NCBI RefSeq assembly: GCF_000426045.1
Contig: NZ_AUEP01000016.1
Span: 1 to 64,000 of the forward strand
Origin: Marmoricola sp. URHB0036
Lineage (GTDB): Bacteria > Actinomycetota > Actinomycetes > Propionibacteriales > Nocardioidaceae
DNA length: 64,000 nucleotides
Reading direction: 5' to 3'
In this document: positions 42,618 through 50,908 of the stretch, piece by piece
How the letters are laid out: each line of letters opens with the position of its first letter
How positions within the stretch are numbered: position 1 is the stretch's first letter
Made by a program: the position numbers and the translations under genes
The notes under the pieces: generated by a model
What the model was told of the DNA's origin: nothing
The model's database searches: none
Seen by the model: the letters and a program-made list of their open reading frames with translations, nothing else

Positions 42618-44096
42618 ATGCAGAGCTTCCCGATGCACATCGGCGGGGCGGCGCACGAGCCGCTGGGAAAGGACTGGTTCGAGACCGAGGATCCCTTCCT
42701 CGGCGAGGCCTGGGCCCAGGTGGCCAGGGGCAATGCGGACGACGTCGACGCCGCCGTGACCGCGGCGCACACCGCGTTCACGAGCGGACCGTGGCCCGAG
42801 ATGACGGCCACCCAACGCGGTGCGCTGATGCGCACGCTCGGCGACGCCGTTGCCGACCACGCCGCCGAGCTCGCCGAGACCGAGGTGCGCGACAACGGCA
42901 AGCTCTGGGTGGAGATGTTCGGGCAGCTGAGCTACCTGCCGCAGTGGTTCCACTACTACGGCGGGCTCGCCGACAAGCTCGACGGGTCGGTGCTGCCCTT
43001 GGACAAGAAGGGCTTCTTCGCCTACACCCGCAGGGAGCCGGTCGGCGTCACGGCGATCATCACCCCCTGGAACTCGCCGCTGCTGCTGCTCGCGTGGAAG
43101 CTGGCCCCGGCCCTTGCCGCCGGCTGCACCGTGGTCATCAAGCCGTCGGAGTTCACCTCGGTGAGCACGCTGCAGCTGGTCACGGTGCTCGAGGAGGCCG
43201 GCCTGCCACCCGGTGTGGTCAACGTGGTCACCGGTTTCGGCGCCGAGGTGGGCAGCGCGCTGGTGACCCACCCGCTCGTGCGCAAGATCAGCTTCACCGG
43301 CTCCGACGTCACCGGGCGCCGGATCAACGAGCTCGCGGCACCACTGCTCAAGCACGTGAGTCTCGAGCTCGGCGGCAAGTCGCCCAACATCGTGTTCGAG
43401 GACGCCGACCTCGAGTCCGCGGTCAACGGTGTCGTCTCGGGGATCTTCGCCGCGACGGGGCAGACCTGTCTGGCCGGTTCGCGACTGCTCGTCCAGGAGA
43501 CGGTCCACGACGACGTCGTACGACGGGTGGTCGAGCTCGCGGGCACGGCCAAGATGGGCAACCCGCGCGAGGAGACGACCCAGGTCGGGCCGATCGCGAC
43601 GCGTCCCCAGCTCGCCAAGGTGCTGGAGTACATCGACATCGCCCAGCATGAGGGCGCGCACCCCGTGCTCGGAGGCGGGCGCGCCGACCGGCCCGAATGT
43701 GGCGACGGCTGGTTCGTCGAGCCGACGATCTTCACCGGCGTGGACAACTCGATGCGCATTGCGCAGGAGGAGGTCTTCGGCCCGGTGCTGGCGGTGATCC
43801 CGTTCGAGGACGAGGACGACGCGGTCAGGATCGCGAACGACTCCCGGTTCGGCCTCGGCGCCGGCGTGTGGACCAGCGACATCGGTCGTGCGTTCCGGAT
43901 GTCGGAGCGGATCCAGTCCGGCACCGTGTGGGTGAACACCTACCGGGCGGTGAGCTTCATGGCTCCGTTCGGCGGGGTGAAGGACTCAGGGCTCGGACGC
44001 GAGAACGGCGCCGAGGCGATCGAGGCCTACCTCGAGACGAAGACGGTCTGGGTGAACACCGGCGCTCCGTCGGGCAACCCGTTCGTGATGCGCTGA
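42618..44096 (+). CDS. NAD(P)-dependent aldehyde dehydrogenase
   Basis: This 492-residue ALDH-superfamily enzyme oxidises an aldehyde to the acid. Visible motifs are the NAD-binding TPWNSPLLLLAWKLAPALAA, KPSEFTSVSTLQ, FTGSDVTGR, the general-base glutamate in LELGGKSPNIVFED and the nucleophile in ATGQTCLAGSRL. Downstream of the split TPP decarboxylase in the same operon, it most likely oxidises the aldehyde that enzyme releases; oxidation of aldehydes such as succinic, methylsuccinic or other semialdehydes is possible. The start is ATG 42618 with GGAAGGAG seven bases upstream. The gene ends 4 bp before the convergent FAD oxidase gene. Confidence 0.94.
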   Translation: MQSFPMHIGGAAHEPLGKDWFETEDPFLGEAWAQVARGNADDVDAAVTAAHTAFTSGPWPEMTATQRGALMRTLGDAVADHAAELAETEVRDNGKLWVEMFGQLSYLPQWFHYYGGLADKLDGSVLPLDKKGFFAYTRREPVGVTAIITPWNSPLLLLAWKLAPALAAGCTVVIKPSEFTSVSTLQLVTVLEEAGLPPGVVNVVTGFGAEVGSALVTHPLVRKISFTGSDVTGRRINELAAPLLKHVSLELGGKSPNIVFEDADLESAVNGVVSGIFAATGQTCLAGSRLLVQETVHDDVVRRVVELAGTAKMGNPREETTQVGPIATRPQLAKVLEYIDIAQHEGAHPVLGGGRADRPECGDGWFVEPTIFTGVDNSMRIAQEEVFGPVLAVIPFEDEDDAVRIANDSRFGLGAGVWTSDIGRAFRMSERIQSGTVWVNTYRAVSFMAPFGGVKDSGLGRENGAEAIEAYLETKTVWVNTGAPSGNPFVMR

Positions 44097-44100
44097 GCCG

Positions 44101-45261
44101 TCAGATCACCATGTCGAGCCCGTGGATCCCATCGACGAAGCGTTCGGGCCCCAGGGAGCTGACGTCGAGGCTGGTGATGGCGCCGCCGGTGACCTGCTCG
44201 GCAACCAGGCGGCCGACCTCCGGGGCCTGCATGACGCCGTGGCCCGAGAACCCGCAAGCGTGGATCCAACCGGGTCGCGAGGGCTCCGGTCCGATGAGCG
44301 GCTTGGCGTCGGGCGTGTTCTCGTAGGTGCCGGCCCAGCAGGCACGCGAGTCGAGGGGCAGGTCGGCGAGCCACGGGAAGCGCTCGCTGCCGATCGTGAG
44401 CAGGTTCTCCAGCCAGTCCCAGTCGACCTCGGTGTCGTAGCCGTCGGTCTGGCGCGGGTTGGACAGACCGAACAGCAGGCGGTCGCCGTCGGAACGCATG
44501 TAGACGCCCGTCGCCATGTCGCACGTCATCGGGATGTCGCGGTCGATCGCCCCGGACGCGCTGGCGTAGACGTTGCGCTTGCTGTGCACGACCGGAGCGC
44601 TGATCCCGGCGAGGGCCGCGGTCTCCGCACTCCATCCGCCGGCAGCGTTCACGACGTGCGGGGCGTGCACCGTGCCCTTCGCGGTGTGCACCAACCACGC
44701 GCCGTCGGGGTCGTTGTCGATCGCGATCACCGGCGAGCCGAAGTGCACCGAGGCGCCGTGTCCGCGCGCCAGCTCGAGGAAGGCGCCGGTCGCGATGTGC
44801 GGGTCGATGCGGCCGTCCTGCGGGCCGAACGTCGTACCCGCGACACCGTGGGTCTCGAAGGCGACGAACCGCTGGGCAGCCGCCGGGTCGAGCACGTCCA
44901 CGGGTACGCCGTGCCGCCGCTGGAGGGCGACCGCCTCCAGCTGACGCGCCCAGACGCTCTCGTCCCAGAGGAGCAGGTAGCCGGTCGGGCGGTAGCCGAC
45001 GTCGATGCCGTGCTTCTCCTCGAACCTCTGGTAGGTGCGGATGCTGTTCCACGACAGGTCGATGGACAGGTCGTCGGCCCACTGCGAACGCACCGAGGCG
45101 AAGGACCGGCCACTGCTGCCCTCGGCGTACCCGGACCGCGCCTCGAGCACGGTGACGGTGTGCCCGGCAGCGGCCAGGTGGTAGGCGCTGCTCGCACCGA
45201 TGATGCCCGCGCCGATGACGACGGCATCGACGCGCGTATCGACGTTCGGGGGGTGATCCAT
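44101..45261 (-). CDS. FAD-dependent amine/amino-acid oxidase (DAO family)
   Basis: The 386-residue protein has a Rossmann FAD-binding N-terminus (AVVIGAGIIGASSAYHLAAA) and a C-terminal FAD motif (ACGFSGHGVMQAPEVG), as in sarcosine oxidase, D-amino acid dehydrogenase and related DAO enzymes. It probably oxidises an amine, N-methyl or D-amino acid to an imine and then a 2-oxo acid or aldehyde. Beside a split TPP decarboxylase and 5-oxoprolinase genes, an amino acid from 5-oxoproline hydrolysis is a plausible substrate. The start is ATG 45261 (MDHPPNVDTRVD); the frame upstream covers the promoter region and is rejected. It is convergent with the aldehyde dehydrogenase and divergent from pxpA. 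Confidence 0.85.
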   Translation of the reverse strand: MDHPPNVDTRVDAVVIGAGIIGASSAYHLAAAGHTVTVLEARSGYAEGSSGRSFASVRSQWADDLSIDLSWNSIRTYQRFEEKHGIDVGYRPTGYLLLWDESVWARQLEAVALQRRHGVPVDVLDPAAAQRFVAFETHGVAGTTFGPQDGRIDPHIATGAFLELARGHGASVHFGSPVIAIDNDPDGAWLVHTAKGTVHAPHVVNAAGGWSAETAALAGISAPVVHSKRNVYASASGAIDRDIPMTCDMATGVYMRSDGDRLLFGLSNPRQTDGYDTEVDWDWLENLLTIGSERFPWLADLPLDSRACWAGTYENTPDAKPLIGPEPSRPGWIHACGFSGHGVMQAPEVGRLVAEQVTGGAITSLDVSSLGPERFVDGIHGLDMVI

Positions 45262-45448
45262 GGGCGGTCGACCTTCTCGCTGCAGGGTGGTGGAAACCGT
45301 GACACGTCGAGGGCGGCGCAGCCAAGCCACCGTGCCGTGCGCCAGCGGCAGCGCTAAGCCAGACTTCACTCGAGCGATCGGGGCGGCGCGACCGGGCCGG
45401 GCTGCGTAACGTGGGGTCGGCAGGGTGCGGACCAGGAAAGGGGCAGCT

Positions 45449-46204
45449 GTGACCACCATCGACCTCAGTGCCGACGTCGGCGAGAGCTTCGGCTCCCACC
45501 AGATGGGTGACGACGAGCGGTTGCTCGGCGCGCTGAGCTCGGCCAACATCGCGTGCGGCTTCCACTCCGGCGACCCGCTGACCATGGAGCGCACGGTGCG
45601 GCTCTGCCTCGAGCAGGACGTCGCCATGGGTGCCCATCCGGGGTTCCGCGACCTCGTCGGCTTCGGCCGCCGCGCGATCGAGATGTCACGCGCCGAGGTG
45701 CGCGCCGACGTGCTCTACCAGCTCGGCGCACTGCACGCGTTCGTGGTTGCCCAGGGCGGCCGTCTCGCGCACGTGTCCCCGCACGGACGGCTCGGCAACC
45801 TGACCACCACTGACGAGGTGTACGCCGCCGGCGTGCTCGACGCCGTCGAGGCCTTCGACCCCTCGCTCGTGGTCGTCGGGCAGTCCGGGCTCATCCACGA
45901 CCTGGCCGACGAGCGGGGACTGCGCACCGGCCGGCTGGGCTTCCCCGACCGCGCCTACCAGCCCGACGGAGCGCTGGTCTCCCGGCGCGAACCCCACGCG
46001 GTGCTGCACGACATCGACGTGATCACCGAGCGGGCCGTGACGATGGCGCTCAAGGGCGTCGTGCTCGCGACCGACGGCGTGGAGATACCGGTGCAGTGCG
46101 ACTCCATCCTGCTGCACGGCGACAACGCCGCGTCCGTCGACGCAGCGCTCCAGGTGCGCCAGGCGCTCGAGGAGGCCGGCCTGGAGATCGCTGCTCGCCT
46201 CTAG
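45449..46204 (+). CDS. pxpA: 5-oxoprolinase subunit A (LamB/YcsF family)
   Basis: PxpA with PxpB and PxpC hydrolyses 5-oxo-L-proline to glutamate using ATP. The 251-residue protein starts with TTIDLSADVGESFG, followed by SSANIACGFHSGDP, MGAHPGFRDLVGFGRR and VSPHGRLGN, all family blocks, and ends near HGDNAASVDAALQVRQAL. The normal motif here is VKPHGALYN; the Lys to Ser and Ala to Arg changes (VSPHGRLGN) hint at an altered substrate. The start is GTG 45449 with GGAAAGGGG upstream. Its stop shares the palindrome CTAG with the convergent pxpC stop. The A subunit is on the opposite strand from B and C, which is uncommon. Confidence 0.87.
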   Translation: MTTIDLSADVGESFGSHQMGDDERLLGALSSANIACGFHSGDPLTMERTVRLCLEQDVAMGAHPGFRDLVGFGRRAIEMSRAEVRADVLYQLGALHAFVVAQGGRLAHVSPHGRLGNLTTTDEVYAAGVLDAVEAFDPSLVVVGQSGLIHDLADERGLRTGRLGFPDRAYQPDGALVSRREPHAVLHDIDVITERAVTMALKGVVLATDGVEIPVQCDSILLHGDNAASVDAALQVRQALEEAGLEIAARL

Positions 46205-47196
46205 GAGAGGAGTCCGCTCGCACCGAGGGCCGTGCGGGCGCGCTCCGCGACCTCGGCCAGCTCCCGGCGTACGCCGAGCAGCTGCTTGACCGCACTCGGC
46301 TCGTCGGTCACCCGGAGCACGAGCTCGTCGCCGGGTCGCACCTGACCGAGCGTGTCCAACGAGACGGTGGTCGCGACGTACGGCACCGGATAGCCGGCAG
46401 TGAGCAGCCGGCCATAGAGCAGCACCAGGAGTCCTCCGCTCGGCGGCACCTGCACGGCACCGACTGGAACCCCGCGAGACAGGATCTCCGTGGCCGCACT
46501 GCGCTTCGGGGTCGGTCCCTCCGCCCTGAGCCCGACCTGGTCGGACTGGGGCGACACCTGCCAGGGTCCGCGCAGCGCCGACGCATCGAACTCGTCGAGC
46601 TCCGGTCCGGGCGTGACGTCCACGACGGCGGTCGACGGCCACGACGGTCGTCGCGCACCGAGCCGCCAGAGCGGCTGACCGAAGTGGGGGTGCCGGAACC
46701 CGCACACGCAGGAGCTCAGCTCGAGCTGGTCGCCACGGCTGAGGCGTCGGCCCACCTCGAGCATCGAGTCGGGTGCGACGCTGCCGAGCAGGGGTTCGCC
46801 GGGCAGACCGCCGGCCACCGCCAGGTAGGTCCGCCAGCCGCGTTCGGGCGTCGGCAGCTCGAGGGTGGCACCGGCCTCGACGATGAACGGGTCGTACGTC
46901 GGCACGGCACGTCCCGCCACGGTCGGCTGTGCCGAAGCTCCGGTGATGGCGACGAGCGTGTCCGCGTCGAAGCGCAGCGTCGTGGCCGATCCGGCCGTCT
47001 CCAGGAGGGGAGCGCCCACGTCGTTGCCGACGAGGGCGTTGGCCAGCCGCGCCGACCCGCGGTCGCTCGCCCCGTTGATGGAGATGCCCTGCTCACCGTG
47101 GCCGGGTCGGCCGAGGTCCTGCACGACGGCCAGCCCGGCCGACTCGACAGTGATCCGTGGGGGCTCGTGCTCGTGGCCGGGATGGTGCGCCGTCAC
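46201..47196 (-). CDS. pxpC: 5-oxoprolinase subunit C (biotin-dependent carboxylase-like)
   Basis: This 331-residue subunit has the family opening ITVESAGLAVVQDLGRPGH and QGISINGASDRGSARLANALVGN, with LETAGSATTLRFDAD and YLAVAGGLPG. These are standard PxpC (allophanate hydrolase subunit 2-like) motifs. The GTG at 47196 overlaps the PxpB stop (GTGA), so B and C are co-translated. It faces pxpA tail to tail. The subunit joins PxpB to bind and activate the lactam carbonyl with ATP. Confidence 0.9.
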   Translation of the reverse strand: MTAHHPGHEHEPPRITVESAGLAVVQDLGRPGHGEQGISINGASDRGSARLANALVGNDVGAPLLETAGSATTLRFDADTLVAITGASAQPTVAGRAVPTYDPFIVEAGATLELPTPERGWRTYLAVAGGLPGEPLLGSVAPDSMLEVGRRLSRGDQLELSSCVCGFRHPHFGQPLWRLGARRPSWPSTAVVDVTPGPELDEFDASALRGPWQVSPQSDQVGLRAEGPTPKRSAATEILSRGVPVGAVQVPPSGGLLVLLYGRLLTAGYPVPYVATTVSLDTLGQVRPGDELVLRVTDEPSAVKQLLGVRRELAEVAERARTALGASGLLS

Positions 47197-47906
47197 GACT
47201 CGGCGTCCAGTCGCGCACCTTGCTGCTCGAGCTCGGCGAACCGGTCCTCGTCGATGGGCACGTACTCGAGCAGGTCACCGGCGCGGTAGGCGACGAATTC
47301 GTCGGCGACAGGATCGACGAGCCGCAGCGGCGTACGACCGAGGAGGCGCCAGCCGCCGGGTGACTTGACCGGGTAGATGATGCTCTGGCTCCCACTGACC
47401 GCGATCGAGCCTGGAGGCACCGCCACGCGCGGCTCCTTCATCCGCGGGATGCTGACGTCCCAGTCAGTTCGGTCGGTGAACGGCGTGCCCACCGGCGAGG
47501 CGACGAAGCGCACTCGCCACGGCCCGGCCGTGAGCCGCTCGACCAGGGCGTCCGCGGACAGGTCGAGCTCGTCGGCCACGTCGTCCAGGTCGGGTCCGGA
47601 CTCGCCACCGAACAGGACCGGTACCCGGAACGTGCGGGCCTCCGGCATCGCGGCCGCCTCGTCCAGGGACTCGCCCACCTGCTCCAGCCAGCTCTGGACA
47701 CCGGCGTGGTCGGACCCTCCCGGGTCGAAGGTGACGAACACGTGGTCGTAGGTCGCGACCAGGTCGACCAGCCAGGACGGCCGTGCCTCGCGTACGGCGA
47801 CGGCGAGCGCCTGCGTGGTGCGCCACCGCGACTCGTAGTCGTCCCCGAGCACACCCGCCAGCAGACCGGTGTCGCCGTAGGGCCGCAGCTCGAGCCGTGC
47901 ACTCAC
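47193..47906 (-). CDS. pxpB: 5-oxoprolinase subunit B (allophanate hydrolase subunit 1-like)
   Basis: The 237-residue protein matches PxpB (KipI family): LRPYGDTGLLAGVLGD at the N-terminus, VPVLFGGESGPDLDDVADELDLS, FVASPVGTPFTDRTDW and the C-terminal GSQSIIYPVKSPGGWRLLGRTP, where usual members have GxQTGIYPxxSPGGW. The central motif is normally FxPGFPYL; here it reads ASPVGTPFT, a departure that may affect activity or specificity. The start is GTG 47906, 7 bp downstream of the SDR stop, and the open frame upstream lies in the SDR gene. It is followed by pxpC with a 4-bp overlap. Confidence 0.88.
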   Translation of the reverse strand: MSARLELRPYGDTGLLAGVLGDDYESRWRTTQALAVAVREARPSWLVDLVATYDHVFVTFDPGGSDHAGVQSWLEQVGESLDEAAAMPEARTFRVPVLFGGESGPDLDDVADELDLSADALVERLTAGPWRVRFVASPVGTPFTDRTDWDVSIPRMKEPRVAVPPGSIAVSGSQSIIYPVKSPGGWRLLGRTPLRLVDPVADEFVAYRAGDLLEYVPIDEDRFAELEQQGARLDAES

Positions 47907-47913
47907 CGTCGGC

Positions 47914-48720
47914 TCAGATGCTGTCGCGTGCGGGGTAGTCCTCGGGACGCAGCGTGTCGACCTGGGGACTGCGCTGCTGCGCGAGCACGCCGCCGTCGAC
48001 GAGCAGCTTGGCGCCGGTGACGTAGGCCGCGTCGTCGGAGACCAGGAACAGGGCCGGACCGGCGAGGTCCTCGGCGACGCCGCCGCGTCCCATCGGGACG
48101 GTGGCGTCACGCCGGTCGAGCGACCACTGCGGCTCGTCGGGGCTGGTGGCGATCAGGCCGGGCACGAGGGTGTTGACCCGGATGCCGTACGGCGCGAGCT
48201 CGACGGCCGTCGTACGTGTGAGGGCCTCGGTGCCGCCCTTGGACGCGTCGTACGCCACCATGCCGCGGTGGGCTCGGGTGGCGCCGCCACTCGAGACGTT
48301 GACGATGGAGCCGCCGTTGTTGCGGGCCATGATGCGAGCAGCCCGGTCGATGCAGAGGTACTGGCTCTTCAGGTTGGTGCGGAGGAACAGGTCCCACCAC
48401 TCCTCGTTGCCGTCGAAGAAATGGCGTTGGTCGGTGACCAGCCCGGCGTTGTTGACCAGGATGTCGACGGGTCCGAACTCGCTGCTCGTCCGCTCGAAGA
48501 GGGCGTCGACGTTCGCGGCGATGCCGATGTCGCCGGTGACGGCGATGGCCCGGCCACCCGCGTCGGCAATGGACCGGGCTGCTGCCTCGACGGTCTCTTT
48601 GTCGATGTCGGCCAGTACGACGCGGGCACCCTCGCGCGCGAAGCGCTCGGCGATGGCGAACCCGATGCCGCGTCCTGCCCCGGTGATCACGGCGATCTTG
48701 CCGTCGAGCCTGCCTGCCAT
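47914..48720 (-). CDS. Short-chain dehydrogenase/reductase
   Basis: This 268-residue SDR has the NAD-binding motif VITGAGRGIGFAIAERFA, the acidic residue after beta-2 (LADIDKET) that favours NAD(H), the structural NNAGLV and the catalytic YDASKGG with Tyr and Lys. It is the first gene of an SDR-pxpB-pxpC operon and would interconvert an alcohol and ketone in the pathway. The start is ATG 48720 after GGAGG. The actual substrate cannot be read from sequence. It is divergent from the acyl-CoA dehydrogenase operon over 200 bp. Confidence 0.92.
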   Translation of the reverse strand: MAGRLDGKIAVITGAGRGIGFAIAERFAREGARVVLADIDKETVEAAARSIADAGGRAIAVTGDIGIAANVDALFERTSSEFGPVDILVNNAGLVTDQRHFFDGNEEWWDLFLRTNLKSQYLCIDRAARIMARNNGGSIVNVSSGGATRAHRGMVAYDASKGGTEALTRTTAVELAPYGIRVNTLVPGLIATSPDEPQWSLDRRDATVPMGRGGVAEDLAGPALFLVSDDAAYVTGAKLLVDGGVLAQQRSPQVDTLRPEDYPARDSI

Positions 48721-48920
48721 GGTGTGTCGCCTCCAGAAGTGGTGTGCGGTCGTAGGACGTATTGGTGAGTCAGAACGATGTCACGAGATCGCGCGCCGAC
48801 GGGCCGGACATGTAGGTGTCGTTAAGGCCCTGTGCAGCGGGGTCGACTTCTGCGGCCCCCGTTTACGCGTTTGGGTGGCACCGACGAGCATGTCAGGGTG
48901 CGCGCGACCGGAGGGTGACC

Positions 48921-50093
48921 ATGCTGGACCTCAAGGAGCTCGAGCTCGACGCCGAGGAGACGGCGATCGTCGAGGTCGTCCGCGACTTCGTCGACCGGGA
49001 GGTCCGTCCCCAGGCGCGGGAGCTCGACCACGGCAACACCTATCCCGAGCGGCTGATCGAGCAGATGAAGGAGCTCGGTGTCTTCGGCCTGGCGATCCCC
49101 GAGCCGTGGGGTGCGGTCGGCGTCTCGGCACCCTGCTACGCCGCGGTCACCGAGGAGCTGGCCCGCGGCTGGATGAGCCTCGCCGGCGCCATGGGCGGCC
49201 ACAGCGTCGTGTCCAAGCTGCTCGTCGCCTACGGCAGCAAGGCGCAGCAGGACCGCTACCTGCCACGGCTGGCGACGGGCGAGCTCCGCGCCACGATGGC
49301 GCTCACCGAGCCCGGCGGCGGCTCGGACCTCCAGGCCCTCCGCACCACGGCCCGGCGCGACGGCGACGACTACGTCGTCAACGGATCGAAGACGTGGATC
49401 ACCAACGCACGCAGGTCGGACCTCGTCGCGCTGCTGTGCCGAACCGACCCTGACGCCGAGCCGGCCCATCGCGGCATCAGCATCCTGCTCGCGGAGAAGG
49501 GGCCGGGTTTCGAGATCTCGCGCGACCTGCCCAAGCTCGGCTACAAGGGAGTGGAGAGCTGTGAGCTCTCCTTCGACGACTTCCGCACCCCCTCCACGAG
49601 CCTGCTCGGCGACGAGGAGGGCCACGGGTTCGCCCAGATGATGCGGGGTCTCGAGATCGGCCGTATCCAGGTGGCTGCCCGTGCGCTCGGCGTCGGACGG
49701 GCCGCCCTCGAGGACTCGCTCGCCTACGCCCAGGAGCGGGAGAGCTTCGGCCGGCCGATCTGGCAGCACCAGTCGATCGGCAACTACCTCGCCGACATGG
49801 CGACCTCGCTGACGGCTGCCCGGCAGCTGGTCATGTACGCCGCCCGGCGCTACGAGTCGGGACAACGGGCCGATCTCGAAGCCGGGATGGCCAAGCTGTT
49901 CGCCTCGGAGACTGCCATGAAGATCGCGCTGGACGCCGTCCGTATCCACGGCGGCTACGGCTACTCCACCGAGTTCGACGTCGAGCGCTACTTCCGCGAC
50001 GCACCGCTGATGATCGTGGGGGAGGGCACCAACGAGATCCAACGCAACGTGATCGCCCGACAGCTCGTCAAGCGCCACCCGGTGCGACCGTGA
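48921..50093 (+). CDS. Acyl-CoA dehydrogenase
   Basis: The 390-residue flavoenzyme introduces an alpha-beta double bond into an acyl-CoA and passes electrons to ETF. Visible are MALTEPGGGSDLQALRT for FAD binding, SKTWITNA, GRPIWQHQSIGNYLADM and the C-terminal IHGGYGYSTEFDVERYFRDA with GEGTNEIQRNVIARQ; the catalytic glutamate is the E of GEGTNEIQ. Its length is standard. In the context of a CitE-like lyase, CoA transferase and MaoC hydratase, it may act on a branched C4-C5 dicarboxyl-CoA such as methylsuccinyl-CoA, but this is inferred. The start is ATG 48921 after GGAGGG; it is first in a four-gene operon with overlaps of 4, 4 and 1 bp. Confidence 0.93.
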   Translation: MLDLKELELDAEETAIVEVVRDFVDREVRPQARELDHGNTYPERLIEQMKELGVFGLAIPEPWGAVGVSAPCYAAVTEELARGWMSLAGAMGGHSVVSKLLVAYGSKAQQDRYLPRLATGELRATMALTEPGGGSDLQALRTTARRDGDDYVVNGSKTWITNARRSDLVALLCRTDPDAEPAHRGISILLAEKGPGFEISRDLPKLGYKGVESCELSFDDFRTPSTSLLGDEEGHGFAQMMRGLEIGRIQVAARALGVGRAALEDSLAYAQERESFGRPIWQHQSIGNYLADMATSLTAARQLVMYAARRYESGQRADLEAGMAKLFASETAMKIALDAVRIHGGYGYSTEFDVERYFRDAPLMIVGEGTNEIQRNVIARQLVKRHPVRP

Positions 50094-50908
50094 CGCGCAC
50101 CCAGCGCGGCGCCGAGTCGGTGACCTGGCTGTTCGTCCCAGGCAGCCGCGGGGACCGCTTCGACCGAGCCGCCGGGTCCGGAGCCGACGAGGTGATCCTC
50201 GACCTCGAGGACGCCGTCTCACCCGCCGACAAGGGCGGTGCTCGTGAGCAGGTCGCGACGTGGCTCGACGCGAACGGCTCCGGCTGGGTCCGCATCAACG
50301 GCTCCGGGACGGACTGGCACGACGAGGACCTCGCGACGCTCGGCGGCCGCACGGGCCTGAGAGGAGTCGTGGTGCCCAAGTCCGAGGACCCGGCGGCACT
50401 CTCCGCCGTACGCGATCGACTGCCGGACGAGGTCGGGCTGGTCGCCCTGGTCGAGTCGGCGCTCGGCGTCGACCGGTCCCGTGAGCTGGCGACGTGCGAC
50501 GCGGTGAGCCGGCTCGCGTTCGGCTCGATCGACTACGCGCTGGACATCGGTGCCGAGGAGACCGATGAGGCGCTGCTGCTCGCCCGCAGCTCCCTCGTCA
50601 TGGCGTCACGGCTCGGTGAGCTGCCGGCACCGTTGGACGGCGTCACGGTCTCGACCTCCGACAGCGACACGACGCGAGAGGCCGCGGTCCGTGCGCGCAG
50701 GCTCGGCTTCGGCGGCAAGCTCTGCATCCATCCCCACCAGGTCGCGCCCGTGGCGGAGGGCTTCCGGCCGACCGCCGAGCAGCTCGACTGGGCCACGCGC
50801 GTGGTGGAGGCGGGCGTCGGGGTCGGCGTCCTCGACGGGCAGATGGTCGACCGTCCGGTGGTGGCGAGGGCCCGGTCGATCCTGGCCCGGGGCGGCGTAC
50901 GCCCATGA
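50090..50908 (+). CDS. CitE-like CoA-ester lyase (HpcH/HpaI family)
   Basis: This 272-residue protein resembles the citrate lyase beta subunit and the malyl/citramalyl-CoA lyases: LFVPGSRGDRFDRA, DEVILDLEDAVSPADK with the Mg2+-binding acidic residues, VRINGSGTDWH, VALVESALGV and GKLCIHPHQVAPV. Such enzymes cleave or form C-C bonds in beta-hydroxyacyl-CoA esters, giving acetyl-CoA plus glyoxylate or pyruvate. Following an acyl-CoA dehydrogenase and preceding a class III CoA transferase and a MaoC-type hydratase, the best guess is citramalyl-CoA lyase giving acetyl-CoA and pyruvate. The GTG at 50090 overlaps the previous stop by 4 bp. Confidence 0.88.
   Translation: MTRTQRGAESVTWLFVPGSRGDRFDRAAGSGADEVILDLEDAVSPADKGGAREQVATWLDANGSGWVRINGSGTDWHDEDLATLGGRTGLRGVVVPKSEDPAALSAVRDRLPDEVGLVALVESALGVDRSRELATCDAVSRLAFGSIDYALDIGAEETDEALLLARSSLVMASRLGELPAPLDGVTVSTSDSDTTREAAVRARRLGFGGKLCIHPHQVAPVAEGFRPTAEQLDWATRVVEAGVGVGVLDGQMVDRPVVARARSILARGGVRP

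Noticed and set aside
45262-45448. A GlnR site between the DAO gene and pxpA
   Set aside because: No GTNAC-N6-GNAAC match was found, so nitrogen control of the 5-oxoprolinase genes is not claimed.
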